Shown: positions 54,101 to 63,717 of the stretch, piece after piece
Layout of the letters: each line of letters starts with the position of its first letter
Numbering within the stretch: position 1 is the first letter of the stretch
Assembly: GCF_034932105.1 (NCBI RefSeq)
Contig: NZ_JAYGIG010000016.1
Span: 3,251 to 67,250, forward strand
DNA from: Leptothoe sp034932105
Lineage (GTDB): Bacteria; Cyanobacteriota; Cyanobacteriia; Phormidesmidales; Phormidesmidaceae
Direction: 5' to 3'
Length of the DNA: 64,000 bases
Notes under the pieces: model-generated
Told to the model about the DNA's origin: nothing
Database searches by the model: none
The model's input: the letters and a program-made list of their open reading frames with translations, nothing else
Translations under genes and position numbers: made by a program

Positions 54101-56670
54101 TGCCAGCTGATATCAAAATCAAAATTCCGCGCTGTTTGAAAATTGATCTCAATGCCGTCGGCTCGGCCATGAGCCGCTGACGGCCCACTTTGACCGACTA
54201 AATTAACCGCCAATCCCGCCTGGGATTGGTAGCTGATGGGGCCTGTCAACACCGGGTCAAAGGCCACCTGGTTGACGGCAAAGTCGTCTAGCCGCAGGGT
54301 ACCGTCCAGACGGGGGGTGCTAGGGGTACCCATCAACTTCCCGTTAAACGAGGCAAATCCGGCCACGGGAACAGGGCTGGGCAACAGCGCTAGGGGATAG
54401 CGCTGGGCATCGAGATCGAGGGAAAACCCTCGAATACCCTGAAACTGATTGCCCACGAACTGGGGAGAAACCACGCCCCGGGCCCGGAGCTGAGCACTGC
54501 TAGCCCGTTCAATCAATAATTCTTGACCGGTCCAGGCAAATTGGCTGCTGAGGGGGGCATCAAACCCGGCCAGTTGGGGCGAGAACCCAGCCAGACCGGC
54601 GGAGAAGTTGAGATCCCCCTGGCCCTGGATATCGGCCAATGTAAACGCGTTAAGCCGTCCTGCCAGGGTCACGGTACCGCTGGTGTTACCCCGCAGCTGG
54701 GAAGCAAACTGGCCCAGGCCGAGGGCATTGAGGGTAGCGGTGGTGTTCCACCCGCCGTTGATCAGTTCAGCCTCGCCCTGTACCGATCCGTCAGCCAGCT
54801 GTAGGTCGTAGTCTCCCATGGCCAAAATTGTCTCTAGGGATGCGCCCTGGAGTGGTCCGGCCAAGGCCACATCGGCGTTGAGCTGGCCGGGGGGGATTTG
54901 GGCTATACCTAAGGCCCGGAGATCGATGTTGTTGGCCTTTAGATCGGCCTGCCAGCTATCCTGGCCAACCTGACCCTGGCCGGTCAAGGTGCCGTTCCCC
55001 ACTAGGACCTGGGCCTGGGGAATGGTCAGGCCGCCATTGGCAAAGACTGCGGTGGCGGTGGCAGGATAGATTTGGCCGCCGTAGGCCAGGTTGGGGGCCT
55101 GCACATTAATCTGGGCGGCTAGGGCAGCGGGGGGGCCAATAATCGTCGCCGTGGCGTCCAATATGCCTAGGGTGACTGGGAGCTGCTCAACGTCGTAGAG
55201 CGTTGCGATCGCATCCCCCGACACATCCGTTGCCCTAAACGCAAAATCCAGTTCCGGAGGCCCTCCCGCCGCCAGCTGCCCCAGGTTTAATACCCCCTGA
55301 CCCGTGACCCGGCCCCCCAGTTCCGGCAGGGCATTCACCTGGGTAACGGTAACTACATCTAGTAGGTTCTCGATGCGATCGCTGGCTAATTCCACATCCC
55401 CATTCAGTTCCTTCAGGACCACCCGATCAATGGTCACTGGCCCTGTGGCCGCCAAATTGGCCTTCAACTTGGGCTGCAACACCGGCCCCGTAATCGCCAC
55501 GGTGCTGTCAAACACTCCGCTCAGGGCAATGGGGGGCTCCACCTCAGCCCGCTCCAATAGCTGCTCAAGATCTACATCGGCCACCTGGGCCACAAGATCG
55601 TAGTCGCCTTTCCAGTTAATGGTGCCGGTGGCCGTAGCCGTTAGGTCGGCATAGCTACCCTTGGCCCGATCTACCGTAATGGTGGTGCCCTTAAACCGAG
55701 TGGTGGCATTAATGCCGTCAATGGTATTGCCCCAAGGCCCGGTGCTGGGCAATGAGGTGAGCTGTAGTTGGCCATTATTAACACTGGCCGCCCCATCCAC
55801 CGTAATGGGCTGATCAGGCAAAAATGTCATGGCCCAATTGCCACTCACTCGGCCTGCGGTCACCACCATGGGAAAATTTTGCTGCCCCATGGTGGGCAAA
55901 AGGAAGGCCGTGGCGTCCTCTGCTGCCACCCCTTTGGCCGTCACTGCCATGGTGATGTTTTGCCGGATGGGCTGGTCGTCATTTCCCGTGGCCACTGGCA
56001 CCGCCGCAATGGTCAGGCCGAGATCACCGCCCTGGGGCGCTTTGGCCTGGGCCTCAAACTCCATACGTTGGCTATCTTGACCGTTGACCTGGACCGGTAC
56101 GATCTCTAACAAACCATTTAAATTACTGAGCAATAACGGGGTGGGTTCAGCGCCGTCCGCTGGTAGGGGCACTAAGGTGATGGCACTATCCATCACCTCA
56201 ATCTCATCCATCCGTACTTTGATCAGCGGCTCTTTCGGTGGGGGTTCAAATGTGGGTATATCAGTGCCAATCCAGCCCTCATCCGGATGCTGTTCTAAAT
56301 ACCCCGCTGCCCCAGTCAGCCGTAAGTCAATGTCCAGTTTCCGTTCAAACAGTACCTGTAGTGGATTGAAGCCCACTTCCACCGACTCCGTCGTGACATA
56401 GGTGGGGTCCATTGCCGTGGCATTTAATGTGGACGGTCCCACCCGTAAGCCATTCCAGGACAACCCTTCCAGGTCCCCCAGTTCTAACTCCCGTTCTAAA
56501 AGAATGGATAGCCGCCGTTCCAGTAAGGGGGTGAGTCCCCGATTAATAAACAACCAGGATCCGACAGCGACTGCAGTGCCCACAAGGAGGGCACCGGTCC
56601 CGCATGTAATGGCAGCTATTTTCCAAAATCGCCGCCCTTCAGGGGGTCTATCTGCATTAGGCGAAGTCAT
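51166..56670 (-). CDS. tamB: TamB/DUF490 family envelope protein
   Basis: The protein has 1834 residues, larger than E. coli TamB (1259) but usual for cyanobacteria and plastid TIC236. There is one N-terminal membrane anchor at about 17-40, then a very long beta-strand-rich repeat region, a Pro/Asn-rich loop (about 1430-1480), and the C-terminal DUF490/TamB domain ending in VLLEFETRF. It spans the periplasm and is thought to move lipids or assist outer-membrane protein insertion. The Omp85 partner is not in the window. Confidence 0.93.
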   Translation of the reverse strand: MTSPNADRPPEGRRFWKIAAITCGTGALLVGTAVAVGSWLFINRGLTPLLERRLSILLERELELGDLEGLSWNGLRVGPSTLNATAMDPTYVTTESVEVGFNPLQVLFERKLDIDLRLTGAAGYLEQHPDEGWIGTDIPTFEPPPKEPLIKVRMDEIEVMDSAITLVPLPADGAEPTPLLLSNLNGLLEIVPVQVNGQDSQRMEFEAQAKAPQGGDLGLTIAAVPVATGNDDQPIRQNITMAVTAKGVAAEDATAFLLPTMGQQNFPMVVTAGRVSGNWAMTFLPDQPITVDGAASVNNGQLQLTSLPSTGPWGNTIDGINATTRFKGTTITVDRAKGSYADLTATATGTINWKGDYDLVAQVADVDLEQLLERAEVEPPIALSGVFDSTVAITGPVLQPKLKANLAATGPVTIDRVVLKELNGDVELASDRIENLLDVVTVTQVNALPELGGRVTGQGVLNLGQLAAGGPPELDFAFRATDVSGDAIATLYDVEQLPVTLGILDATATIIGPPAALAAQINVQAPNLAYGGQIYPATATAVFANGGLTIPQAQVLVGNGTLTGQGQVGQDSWQADLKANNIDLRALGIAQIPPGQLNADVALAGPLQGASLETILAMGDYDLQLADGSVQGEAELINGGWNTTATLNALGLGQFASQLRGNTSGTVTLAGRLNAFTLADIQGQGDLNFSAGLAGFSPQLAGFDAPLSSQFAWTGQELLIERASSAQLRARGVVSPQFVGNQFQGIRGFSLDLDAQRYPLALLPSPVPVAGFASFNGKLMGTPSTPRLDGTLRLDDFAVNQVAFDPVLTGPISYQSQAGLAVNLVGQSGPSAAHGRADGIEINFQTARNFDFDISWQGALASGRTDGDVLRATLQDLQLQALGVPAVERLGGGLKGSLSSQGEWVVDLNRQTLVGDVLIARPGLGYLSGQQLTGQVAYRSGRIYVEQGELILDPCFLGLGMEDRPISCVTAGTTAGNSPGDQQLAPSQSVYRFNGDVQLNTLAYNANVEVENGDVRDVLTALAITDLESLIQTFQPPTWLENPPSPADIPDILAVQPAGADQATLLEQLQRLSEIQAIQEQVALAEAAEPIPPLAKLQGRFDASVRLSGTPQQLPEVMFDVNGQAWSWGPEFIADRVIAQGQLANGNLILQPLRLETQLPPDADGNPQLAFVNLAGNLSLVEQDTSSLQLVAQQLPMAAVRDIFNLPLGLEGRLNAIANFSGGLGNPTVRGDVILANGSINNQPIQKAEGLFLYEDARLLLQGNLLQVDNPQPLTLVGDIPYAFDFMTVQPADDRIALTLDVADEGLSLLNALNNQVSWVSGKGRVSLDVGGRLSQPIITGEMELQEAVLRSPLLPDPLTDFEGRIVFENNQIIVQNLQGKYGNGQLQAAGIFPLLTLPIIRSADLAALGAEPSGQDTQPENGTNGETPDGIPEGDTVAPPPANPTAPNNPISPNPSTPGNPTPLIHPSGALTVTLDNVDLELRGIYRGGVKGQVVVGGSLFLGGPQLGGVVELADGRLFLPEGENTSAAAESEDISPFVPRFENLKITLADNIQIQQGNLLNVLARGDLLITGPLIPFRAIEPEGTIRLRSGRINLLTTTFRLAGRDNTARFIPERGIADPILDIQLRTTVSETQQNLAVEATAFASSEISDTSIDPFQGTTGLETIRIRADYQGSASNLLESLFISDSSDTVIELSSSPPRSRQEIINLLSGSYVAALQSGQGVINFFGGALLNSLQDFISSTLNLSEFRLFPVTSASRFSSEDSSGSSLDIATEVGFDVTNNVTLSLVKILTDSTPTEFNLRYRLTDELTIRGTTNFDDRNQVLLEFETRF

Positions 56671-56926
56671 GGGGCATGGAACTACGTGCGCGACTACTCT
56701 AACAAACTTCCATCAAGGATTTTTGTATGATTCAGCTCCAACACCGATGGCCAAGCCGTCATTTTTAGAATCACAGCCCCCCAACAAACAAGCATCTAAA
56801 ACCTGAATCATGGGAACCGGCCCCCGGCTTCATAGCCATGGGTTTCCTAATTATTGGCTTCAGTGCCATTTTGTCCAGAGTTGCCTAGGGCAGCTGAGCG
56901 GGATACCCACCTGCTAAATCAATCAC

Positions 56927-57691
56927 CTAACCTAGGCGGTAACCGAACCCACGGACGGTTTTCAAATATTGAGGCTTACTGGGATTTTCCTCTAGCTTTT
57001 CCCGTAGCCAGCGAATGTGTACATCCACTGTTTTGTTGTCCCCCATAAAGTCATAACCCCAGACGCGATCAATAATTTGATCGCGGGACCATACCCGCCG
57101 GGGGCGGCCCATAAATAGCTCTAGAATTTTGAATTCTTTGGGCGATAGGTTTAATTCCACATCATTTAGATAGGCCCGGCACTCGTTGGGGTGTAGGGAA
57201 ATGCCCTCAAACTTTAGGGCAGAGGTATCTACCGCAGTTGTTTTGGACTGGTAGCGACGCAGCAGCGCCCGGCAACGGGCAATCAGCTCACGCATGCCAA
57301 AGGGCTTAGACAAATAATCATCGGCCCCCACTTCTAAGCCCACCACCCGATCCATTTCAGTTCCCTTCGCACTGAGGATCAAAATGGGTACGTCTAGGCC
57401 CCGGTGCCGCACCAGACGACAGAGATCTAGACCATTCATCCCGGGCAGCATCAGATCCAAAATCACCAAGCTAATATCTTGGAGCGCTTCTTTGGTGCCA
57501 TCGGCTGACCCGATTAGTTTTTCCAATGCGGTTGGCCCGTCAGCGGCCACGACAATGTCAAAGCCTTCTTCGGCTAAGGCTAGAGCCACCGTTTCTCTAA
57601 TCAGTTCTTCGTCTTCAACGATTAAGACTCGACCTAAACCGACCCGTAACGAGGATTGGGCGTGAGCCAGCCCACTAGAAACAATGGCCAT
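56927..57691 (-). CDS. OmpR/PhoB-family response regulator
   Basis: The protein has 254 residues. The receiver domain (about 20-150) has VEDEE, Asp in VILDLMLPGMNGLDLC, a Ser-Ala switch (LILSAKG) and SKPF. The winged helix (about 160-254) has LSPKEFKILELFMGRPRRVWSRDQIIDRVWGYD and TVDVHIRWLREKLEENPSKPQYLKTVRGFGYRL. It differs from RpaA and RpaB; SphR, NblR or ManR-like identity is possible, so no symbol is given. No kinase gene is adjacent. Confidence 0.93.
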   Translation of the reverse strand: MAIVSSGLAHAQSSLRVGLGRVLIVEDEELIRETVALALAEEGFDIVVAADGPTALEKLIGSADGTKEALQDISLVILDLMLPGMNGLDLCRLVRHRGLDVPILILSAKGTEMDRVVGLEVGADDYLSKPFGMRELIARCRALLRRYQSKTTAVDTSALKFEGISLHPNECRAYLNDVELNLSPKEFKILELFMGRPRRVWSRDQIIDRVWGYDFMGDNKTVDVHIRWLREKLEENPSKPQYLKTVRGFGYRLG

Positions 57692-57945
57692 ATTAATTAA
57701 TTGTTGCCTTCATTACCTCTAACTTGGATTCTATCAGGGATGTTGCCATCCCCAACCTTGCTTAAACGGATCATTTCCAGTAATTTTGCCGACATGATTC
57801 CGCCCATTCAGACACTTTTGAAGATTGCAAACTAGAATTTCAGTGCTTTCACGGTCGCAACCTGGGGGGTATGGTATTTACCAATTCTTTATCTTCTTGA
57901 AATTTTTGCAGGTAGTACTGTCTACTATTACGACTATTCGACCTG

Positions 57946-59448
57946 CTATTCCGACCACTGGTGGGTGGCCCGACCATACAGTTCGGTGAGGGTGGTGAAC
58001 TGCTGCTGTACGGTGGGTGTAAGCAGGGAGGAGTCAAACCGCCACGCCCAGTTGCCCTCCGCTACACCTGGGGTATTCATGCGGGCTTCGGTGCCGAGAC
58101 CGAGCAGATCCTGTAGAGGGATAATGGCAAAATTTGCCACCGAGGATAGGGCTAGACGAATCATGGCCCAATGGACTGACTCTGGTCCCAGGGCACCGAC
58201 AAAGTTGGCTAGGCGCTGTTTTTCGTAATCATTGGCCTGGTTATACCAGCCAACGGTGGTGTCGTTGTCGTGGGTGCCGGTGTAGATCACGAAGTTGCGA
58301 TCGCAGTTAAACGGCAAATAGGGATTGCGATGGTCTGAGCCAAAGGCAAACTGCAAAATTTTCATCCCTGGGAAGCCAAACTGATCTCGCAGGGCCTCCA
58401 CCTCAGGGGTGATCACCCCCAAGTCCTCAGCCAAAAAGGGCAACTTGCCCAAAACGGCCTCCACCCGCTCAAACAGCTGCACCCCCGGAGCCTCCACCCA
58501 GGTGCCATTCAGCGCAGTCTCTTCCCCCGCCTCTACCGCCCAGAAGGATTCAAACCCCCGGAAGTGATCGATGCGAATTTGATCCACATAGGCCAAGGAC
58601 GTTTTAATCCGCTTGATCCACCAGTCAAATTGAGTCTCTTCCAGCACCTGCCAGTTATAGGTGGGGTTGCCCCAAAGCTGGCCTGTTTCACTAAAGTAGT
58701 CCGGGGGCACCCCCGCCATTAGGGACGGCTGCAGGGTTTCCCCATCGATCATAAAATTCTCAGGGAAGGCCCACACATCGGCACTATCGTGGGCGACGTA
58801 GATGGGCATGTCGCCAATAATCTGAATGTGGCGCTCATTGGCATAGGCCTTGAGGGCAAACCACTGACGACAGAACTCAAACTGTAAAAATTTCTGCAAA
58901 AAGATTGTATCGGCCAGTTTACTGCGCCAGGTTTCCAGGGCCTCGGGCTGCCGCGTGGCAATGGCCGGGTCCCAATCACTCCAGCTGGCCCCATCGTTGG
59001 CATCCTTCAGGGCGATAAACAGGCTATAGTCCTCTAGCCAAAAGGCCTCAGCCTGACAAAATGCTTGGAATTCCGGGGAGTCCTCAGCCTTAAAGTTTTG
59101 GGCGGCCAGTTTTAACAGCCCTAATTTATAGGGAATCACCTGGTCATAGTCCACCCACTCGGAGGAAAATATCGGCACCTCCGCCAAGTCTGTCTGGGAC
59201 AATAGTCCCTGCTCCACCAGTTCATCCAAGCTAATCAGCAGCGGATTGCCCGCCATGGCGGAATAGCACATATAGGGAGAGTTGCCATGGCCCGTTGGCC
59301 CCAAGGGCAAAATCTGCCACAGCTGCTGTTTAGAGTCCGCTAAAAAATCCACAAACCTATAGGACTCCTGCCCCAGATCCCCAATGCCATAGCGACCGGG
59401 CAGCGATGTGGGATGCAGCAGAATACCGCTAGATCGGGTCAAGGACAT
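57946..59448 (-). CDS. malQ: 4-alpha-glucanotransferase (amylomaltase)
   Basis: The protein has 500 residues from the ATG at 59448; the frame is open to 59589 but the extra N-terminus is not family-like and would overlap the divergent gene. GH77 marks are RSSGILLHPTSLPGRYGIGDLG, GNSPYMCYSAMAGNPLLISL, IGDMPIYVAHDSADVW, RIDHFRGFESFWAV (catalytic Asp), AEDLGVITPEV (catalytic Glu) and YTGTHDNDTTVGW. It rearranges maltodextrins in glycogen turnover. Confidence 0.96.
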   Translation of the reverse strand: MSLTRSSGILLHPTSLPGRYGIGDLGQESYRFVDFLADSKQQLWQILPLGPTGHGNSPYMCYSAMAGNPLLISLDELVEQGLLSQTDLAEVPIFSSEWVDYDQVIPYKLGLLKLAAQNFKAEDSPEFQAFCQAEAFWLEDYSLFIALKDANDGASWSDWDPAIATRQPEALETWRSKLADTIFLQKFLQFEFCRQWFALKAYANERHIQIIGDMPIYVAHDSADVWAFPENFMIDGETLQPSLMAGVPPDYFSETGQLWGNPTYNWQVLEETQFDWWIKRIKTSLAYVDQIRIDHFRGFESFWAVEAGEETALNGTWVEAPGVQLFERVEAVLGKLPFLAEDLGVITPEVEALRDQFGFPGMKILQFAFGSDHRNPYLPFNCDRNFVIYTGTHDNDTTVGWYNQANDYEKQRLANFVGALGPESVHWAMIRLALSSVANFAIIPLQDLLGLGTEARMNTPGVAEGNWAWRFDSSLLTPTVQQQFTTLTELYGRATHQWSE

Positions 59449-59616
59449 GGTAAGGAGAAGTGGTAGAGGGAATGAAGGGAAATAAAAAGGGTGGCTAACC
59501 TGACCTGGAGGGATACGGCAGCTTTTACAAGAGCTTTTACCCGGTCTAGGCTTTAATCTGAGCCAACTGACTTTAGCATGGTTATTCAATGCTATGACGT
59601 CCCGTTAACCCACCCT

Positions 59617-60039
59617 ATGGCCTACCGAAATCCTGCCCCTACCGTCGATATCATTATTGAGATGATTGACCGCCCCAGTCGGCCGATTATCTTAATTGAG
59701 CGCTTAAATATTCCCCTAGGCTGGGCTCTGCCCGGCGGCTTTGTGGACTATGGAGAAGCGGTGGAGACGGCAGCAGTGCGCGAGGCCCAGGAAGAAATTG
59801 GTCTAGGGATTCAGCTATTGGAACAATTCCATGTGTACTCGGACCCGAGTCGAGATCTGCGTAAGCATACGATTAGTGTTGTGTTCTTGGCCACAGCGAC
59901 TGGCCAACCCATCGCTGGGGATGACGCGAAGAACTTTAAGCTATTTGACCTGTGGGAACTGCCGAAAAATCTTTGCTTTGATCACGATCAGATTTTGCAG
60001 GATTATTGGCGTTATCGGCACTATGGTAAGCGCCCTTAA
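59617..60039 (+). CDS. Nudix hydrolase
   Basis: The protein has 140 residues from the ATG at 59617 (153 from 59578). MAYRNPAPTVDIIIEM is the usual N-terminus of this cyanobacterial family, which favours the later start. The Nudix box is complete: G-x5-E-x7-REAQEEIGL (GFVDYGEAVETAAVREAQEEIGL). It hydrolyses a nucleoside diphosphate derivative, perhaps ADP-ribose or a related metabolite. It is divergent from malQ. Confidence 0.93.
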   Translation: MAYRNPAPTVDIIIEMIDRPSRPIILIERLNIPLGWALPGGFVDYGEAVETAAVREAQEEIGLGIQLLEQFHVYSDPSRDLRKHTISVVFLATATGQPIAGDDAKNFKLFDLWELPKNLCFDHDQILQDYWRYRHYGKRP

Positions 60040-60282
60040 CCTTTAAGGTTACTCAACCAAGAGATCTGTTACCAGCTAAGGTGCATTTTTACTAAAAAAA
60101 TGTCCTTAAGTTTATCACTCTAGATTTAAGCCTAATTTAAGACGATCTTTAAGTTATCCGTGACTTTAGATGAAATTCCTTGGAGTAGATAGTATCTTAT
60201 CCCTTAGGAAATGAACGGGTTGGAGCTTTGGCTCTGGCCCGTTCAGCATGCTGCTGTGTCACTTAGTTAGATTAGTTAGACA

Positions 60283-61521
60283 ATGCATCCCCGAACCGAC
60301 ACGTTAGCCATGTTTTCCACCTTTGCTACGTTTGCGGACGATCGGTTTAAGGCATGGCAATCTGATCCGAAGCTGGCAAGGAGTATGCAAAATCAGCTGA
60401 AGCAAAGTAGTCAGCTGATTTATTCAGAAAAGTTTTGGGCGCTGTATTGGTATCGACAACGGCATGCTCATCCCTATGCCGTCCATCATCTCTGGGCCTA
60501 TTTGCAAGAACCCTGCTACTGGGCCAGCCATGGTGTCACCCAGAGTTTTAACGTGGTGCAATGTTCGCTCTCGGATGGATTTCATAGTGCGATCGCAAAC
60601 ATAGATCGGATTCTCAATGGCTACAACCCTGACCACGGCAGCACCCTTAGGGCCTATGCCCACAAAGCCTTTGGCAACTGCATTCGAGATTATTTGCGGC
60701 AGCAGAATGAAATCAACATCAGTAGCGACTGGGGGATCTTGCGTCGCATCAGCCAAACCCAGCTGACCCAAGCCATCCAGGCCGCCGGATTTGTTCAAAT
60801 CGAGTCCTATATCCTGCTGTGGCAATGCTTTAAAAATGTCTGTGTCCCTGATCCCAACCGTTCTGCACGGGGCTTACCACCCCCAAGTACAGAACAGTTG
60901 GAGGCCATTGCAAAACGATATCACCATAGCCATAGCCTCTCCCCAGCCGGGGTCTCCACACCTCAGGATAACCGGACGATGGATTCCCACAACATGGGTC
61001 CCCAGGTTGTAGATACCCAACAGCTGTCCATGGAGCTGAGTAACCTAGCGGCCCTGGCCAGGGCCTACCTAACCCCGAGCGTCACCTCCCTCAATCAACC
61101 CCAATATGATGACCAGCCTGGGGAAGAACAACTAGATGCCTTAACCTCAACTAGCAACCCCATGTCGGAGCTAGTTGCCTCCGAGGAGTATGACCAACAG
61201 CAGGAACGGCTGCAACAAATTAACCAGGTTTTGCAAGCTGCGATCGCAGACCTAGATCGCCCCAGCCACACCCTCTTATCCCTTTACTATCAAGATTCCC
61301 TGACCCAAACCCAGATTGCCCAGCAGCAAAATACTCAACAGTATCAAGTATCCCGCCAACTCCGTCGCATTCGTCAGCAGCTATTACTGAAGGTAGTCAC
61401 CTGGGGACAAGAGACCCTGCATATCTCCCCAGAGTCCTCCATATTAGCTAGTGTTAGCGAGGTGATCCATGAGTGGTTGCAACACCACTACTCGCCACAA
61501 CCACCAGAGGTATCGGAATGA
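60283..61521 (+). CDS. Sigma-70-like factor, long cyanobacterial type
   Basis: The protein has 412 residues. The N-terminal half shows a region-2-like stretch (STLRAYAHKAFGNCIRDYLRQQNEINISSDWGILRRIS). A low-complexity middle follows (about 225-300), and the C-terminal part has a region 4 HTH (LLSLYYQDSLTQTQIAQQQNTQQYQVSRQLRRIRQQLL). Its stop overlaps the DUF1822 start (ATGA at 61518-61521), so the two proteins are made together. It is the counterpart of the sigma-like gene at 26.6-27.3 kb but much longer. Confidence 0.8.
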   Translation: MHPRTDTLAMFSTFATFADDRFKAWQSDPKLARSMQNQLKQSSQLIYSEKFWALYWYRQRHAHPYAVHHLWAYLQEPCYWASHGVTQSFNVVQCSLSDGFHSAIANIDRILNGYNPDHGSTLRAYAHKAFGNCIRDYLRQQNEINISSDWGILRRISQTQLTQAIQAAGFVQIESYILLWQCFKNVCVPDPNRSARGLPPPSTEQLEAIAKRYHHSHSLSPAGVSTPQDNRTMDSHNMGPQVVDTQQLSMELSNLAALARAYLTPSVTSLNQPQYDDQPGEEQLDALTSTSNPMSELVASEEYDQQQERLQQINQVLQAAIADLDRPSHTLLSLYYQDSLTQTQIAQQQNTQQYQVSRQLRRIRQQLLLKVVTWGQETLHISPESSILASVSEVIHEWLQHHYSPQPPEVSE

Positions 61522-62654
61522 GCGTCCTTTTTGACAACCCTGTTCAACCAGTTCTAGAAATGCCAGCCGATACAGCCCGGTGGCAGAGCGGCGCAACCAT
61601 GGCAGATGCAGCCGCTCGCTGGCGAATCTATCTACATCAGTTAGGGCTAACAACCCTCATGGCCTGGTGCCAAGCAGAATTTTCAGACCCCGTTTTACCC
61701 TGGCCCCATGCCGCCCCATTTGATATTTGGCATGTTGTCGATGGTTTGGCACTGCAGTTGGGCAACACCCGCATTGTTGTCATGTTATCGGAAGCCATCC
61801 AGGCCACAGAGCTGCAGGTACCCCAAGAATGGGTTGACCTGCCAGGTTGGTCCGCCGACTATTACCTGGCGGCTCACATTAATGTGGATGACGGTCAACT
61901 GGTGTTATGGGGCTATGCCACCTATGTCCAGCTCAAGCACCACGGTACCTATAACGTAGCTGAACAGACCTACTGCCTGAAAGACACGGACCTGATTCAA
62001 GACTTTTCTGTCTTTTGGGTCGCACAACAACTGGCTCAATCCACCCATCTCCCCGCCGATGCGCTGCCCGATTTACCCAATGACGAGGCCAAAAGCCTGA
62101 TCCAAAGCCTGGCCCACGTACCTGAACCCAGATTAGCGTTGCCCCTGAGCCAGTGGGGAGCCCTGCTGCAAAATGACCACTGGCGGCAGCAACTATACCA
62201 GCAGCGCCATAACCTTTTCTCCGTCAGCGTAGAAAATTGGCTGAATGGCATCTTTGCCCAAGGATGGCAACCCATCGAAGCATTGCACCCCCAACCCCTA
62301 GCCTCATGCAGTTTTCGATCGGTCACAGACGGTTCAGCTGTCCTCACCTGTGGTAAAAAAATCTTGCTCAACAACACCTTGGATGAACTGTTGTTAATGT
62401 TTAGCGTCGATATTGAAACCAATAAACGGCGAAACATTCGCATTCAGCTGCATTCTGCGGGTGAATCTCTATTACCCAACAACCTGATTCTGGCCTTAAA
62501 ACTATCGGAAACAGGAGAACTTCTCAAAACTGTTAAAGCAGGGATAAAAGATGACTTTATTCAAATTCCTTCCTTCCGTTGTTTAGCGGGTCAGCGCCTC
62601 AGGGTCCATATCCAACTAGCGGACAGTGTTTGTCAAGAAGAGTTCATCAGCTAA
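61518..62654 (+). CDS. DUF1822 family protein, second member
   Basis: The protein has 378 residues from the ATG at 61518, overlapping the sigma gene stop by four bases. It is diverged from the 25.5-26.4 kb member; the C-terminal half (FCSVRSVT-like region, RNIRIQLHSAGESLLPNNLILALKLSETGELLKTV, FRCLAGQRLRVHIQLAD) is the best conserved part, as expected for a beta-sandwich. Family assignment rests on that and on the conserved sigma-DUF1822 order. The function is unknown. Confidence 0.72.
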   Translation: MSVLFDNPVQPVLEMPADTARWQSGATMADAAARWRIYLHQLGLTTLMAWCQAEFSDPVLPWPHAAPFDIWHVVDGLALQLGNTRIVVMLSEAIQATELQVPQEWVDLPGWSADYYLAAHINVDDGQLVLWGYATYVQLKHHGTYNVAEQTYCLKDTDLIQDFSVFWVAQQLAQSTHLPADALPDLPNDEAKSLIQSLAHVPEPRLALPLSQWGALLQNDHWRQQLYQQRHNLFSVSVENWLNGIFAQGWQPIEALHPQPLASCSFRSVTDGSAVLTCGKKILLNNTLDELLLMFSVDIETNKRRNIRIQLHSAGESLLPNNLILALKLSETGELLKTVKAGIKDDFIQIPSFRCLAGQRLRVHIQLADSVCQEEFIS

Positions 62655-62781
62655 AAAGTATGATGGATTAAAATCAAGCCAATACCATTTCGACATACTG
62701 TCTCTTTTCACAGCCCATCCTCAGACTCATCCCCTAAGCTATGCAGTTGGATGGAATCAACTGAGGAGGATATAACCGGCC

Positions 62782-63717
62782 ATGACAACGCCCATCCGTG
62801 GACGATGGAGTCTGCTGTGCCTATTGCTCCTGATCAGCTGTCAGGAGGTGACGTCTGGCTCCACGCCTAGGACTCAGCCTGGGATTACACAGGCAGCCTG
62901 TGAAGCTCAGGCAGGCTTTGCTTTTGTGGATGGGGGGGAGTTTATTGCCGGGAGCGATCGCACCGAACGGGATTACGCCTATCGCATCAGTGCCGAAGGC
63001 TTTGCCGATGATCCAGCCAATGTAGCCGCCGCCGAAGCGAGTTATCGCAGACGGAATTGGTTTGAGCGGGAGCCGGGCCGCCGCACTGAAACCCTACCCT
63101 CGTTCTGTATGGGTGAAAATCTGATTACCAACGCAGACTACCAGGCATTTGTGCAGGCAACGGGGCATCGGTCACCGGGAATTTCAGCGGCTGAGTACCA
63201 AGAGCAGGGCTTTTTAGTCCATGGCTACGATGAGGTAGCCCCCTATGTATGGCAGGGCGATCAATACCCCACCGGGCAAGGACAACATCCAGTGGTGCTG
63301 GTGTCTTATGGGGATGCCTTGGCCTACGCTGAGTGGCGCTCTGGGCGGGACGGTGCTAGCTACCGCCTGCCAACGGCGTTGGAATGGGAGAAGGCAGCAC
63401 GGGGCACCGACGGGCAGTATTTTCCTTGGGGCAGTGAGTGGCGAAATGATGGGACGAACTGGGCGAAAAATGGTCCCTATGGCACCAGTGAGGTGGGGGC
63501 TTACCCGCTGAGTCAAAGCCTTTATGGGGTAGAAGATATGGCAGGAAATGTGTTTGAGTACACTAGCACCCTCACCAGGGGTGGGGCTAAGGTCTTGCTC
63601 AAGGGCTGCAGCTGGGATGATTTTCCTGGTTTTTGCCGGGCTGCCTATCAGCATGATCGCCCTGTGGATAGTCGACATATCCTATTTGGATTTCGCCTAT
63701 TGATGGAAAACGATTAG
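62782..63717 (+). CDS. SUMF1/FGE-sulfatase-domain lipoprotein
   Basis: The protein has 311 residues. A lipoprotein signal ends in LLISC (Cys20). The remainder is a formylglycine-generating-enzyme-like domain: FVDGGEFIAGSD, YRLPTALEWEKAARG, YFPWGSEW, NVFEYTST, and a C-terminal KGCSWDDFPGFCR...FGFRL. One Cys at the FGE active-site position is kept but the partner position is Asp, so sulfatase activation is doubtful. It may be a binding domain. It follows sigma-DUF1822 on the same strand, where the other cluster has CHAT-CHASE2. Confidence 0.85.
   Translation: MTTPIRGRWSLLCLLLLISCQEVTSGSTPRTQPGITQAACEAQAGFAFVDGGEFIAGSDRTERDYAYRISAEGFADDPANVAAAEASYRRRNWFEREPGRRTETLPSFCMGENLITNADYQAFVQATGHRSPGISAAEYQEQGFLVHGYDEVAPYVWQGDQYPTGQGQHPVVLVSYGDALAYAEWRSGRDGASYRLPTALEWEKAARGTDGQYFPWGSEWRNDGTNWAKNGPYGTSEVGAYPLSQSLYGVEDMAGNVFEYTSTLTRGGAKVLLKGCSWDDFPGFCRAAYQHDRPVDSRHILFGFRLLMEND

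Noticed and set aside
56927..57691. Assignment of this regulator as RpaB or RpaA
   Set aside because: The receiver sequence differs at many positions from what I recall of both, so only the OmpR/PhoB family is claimed.
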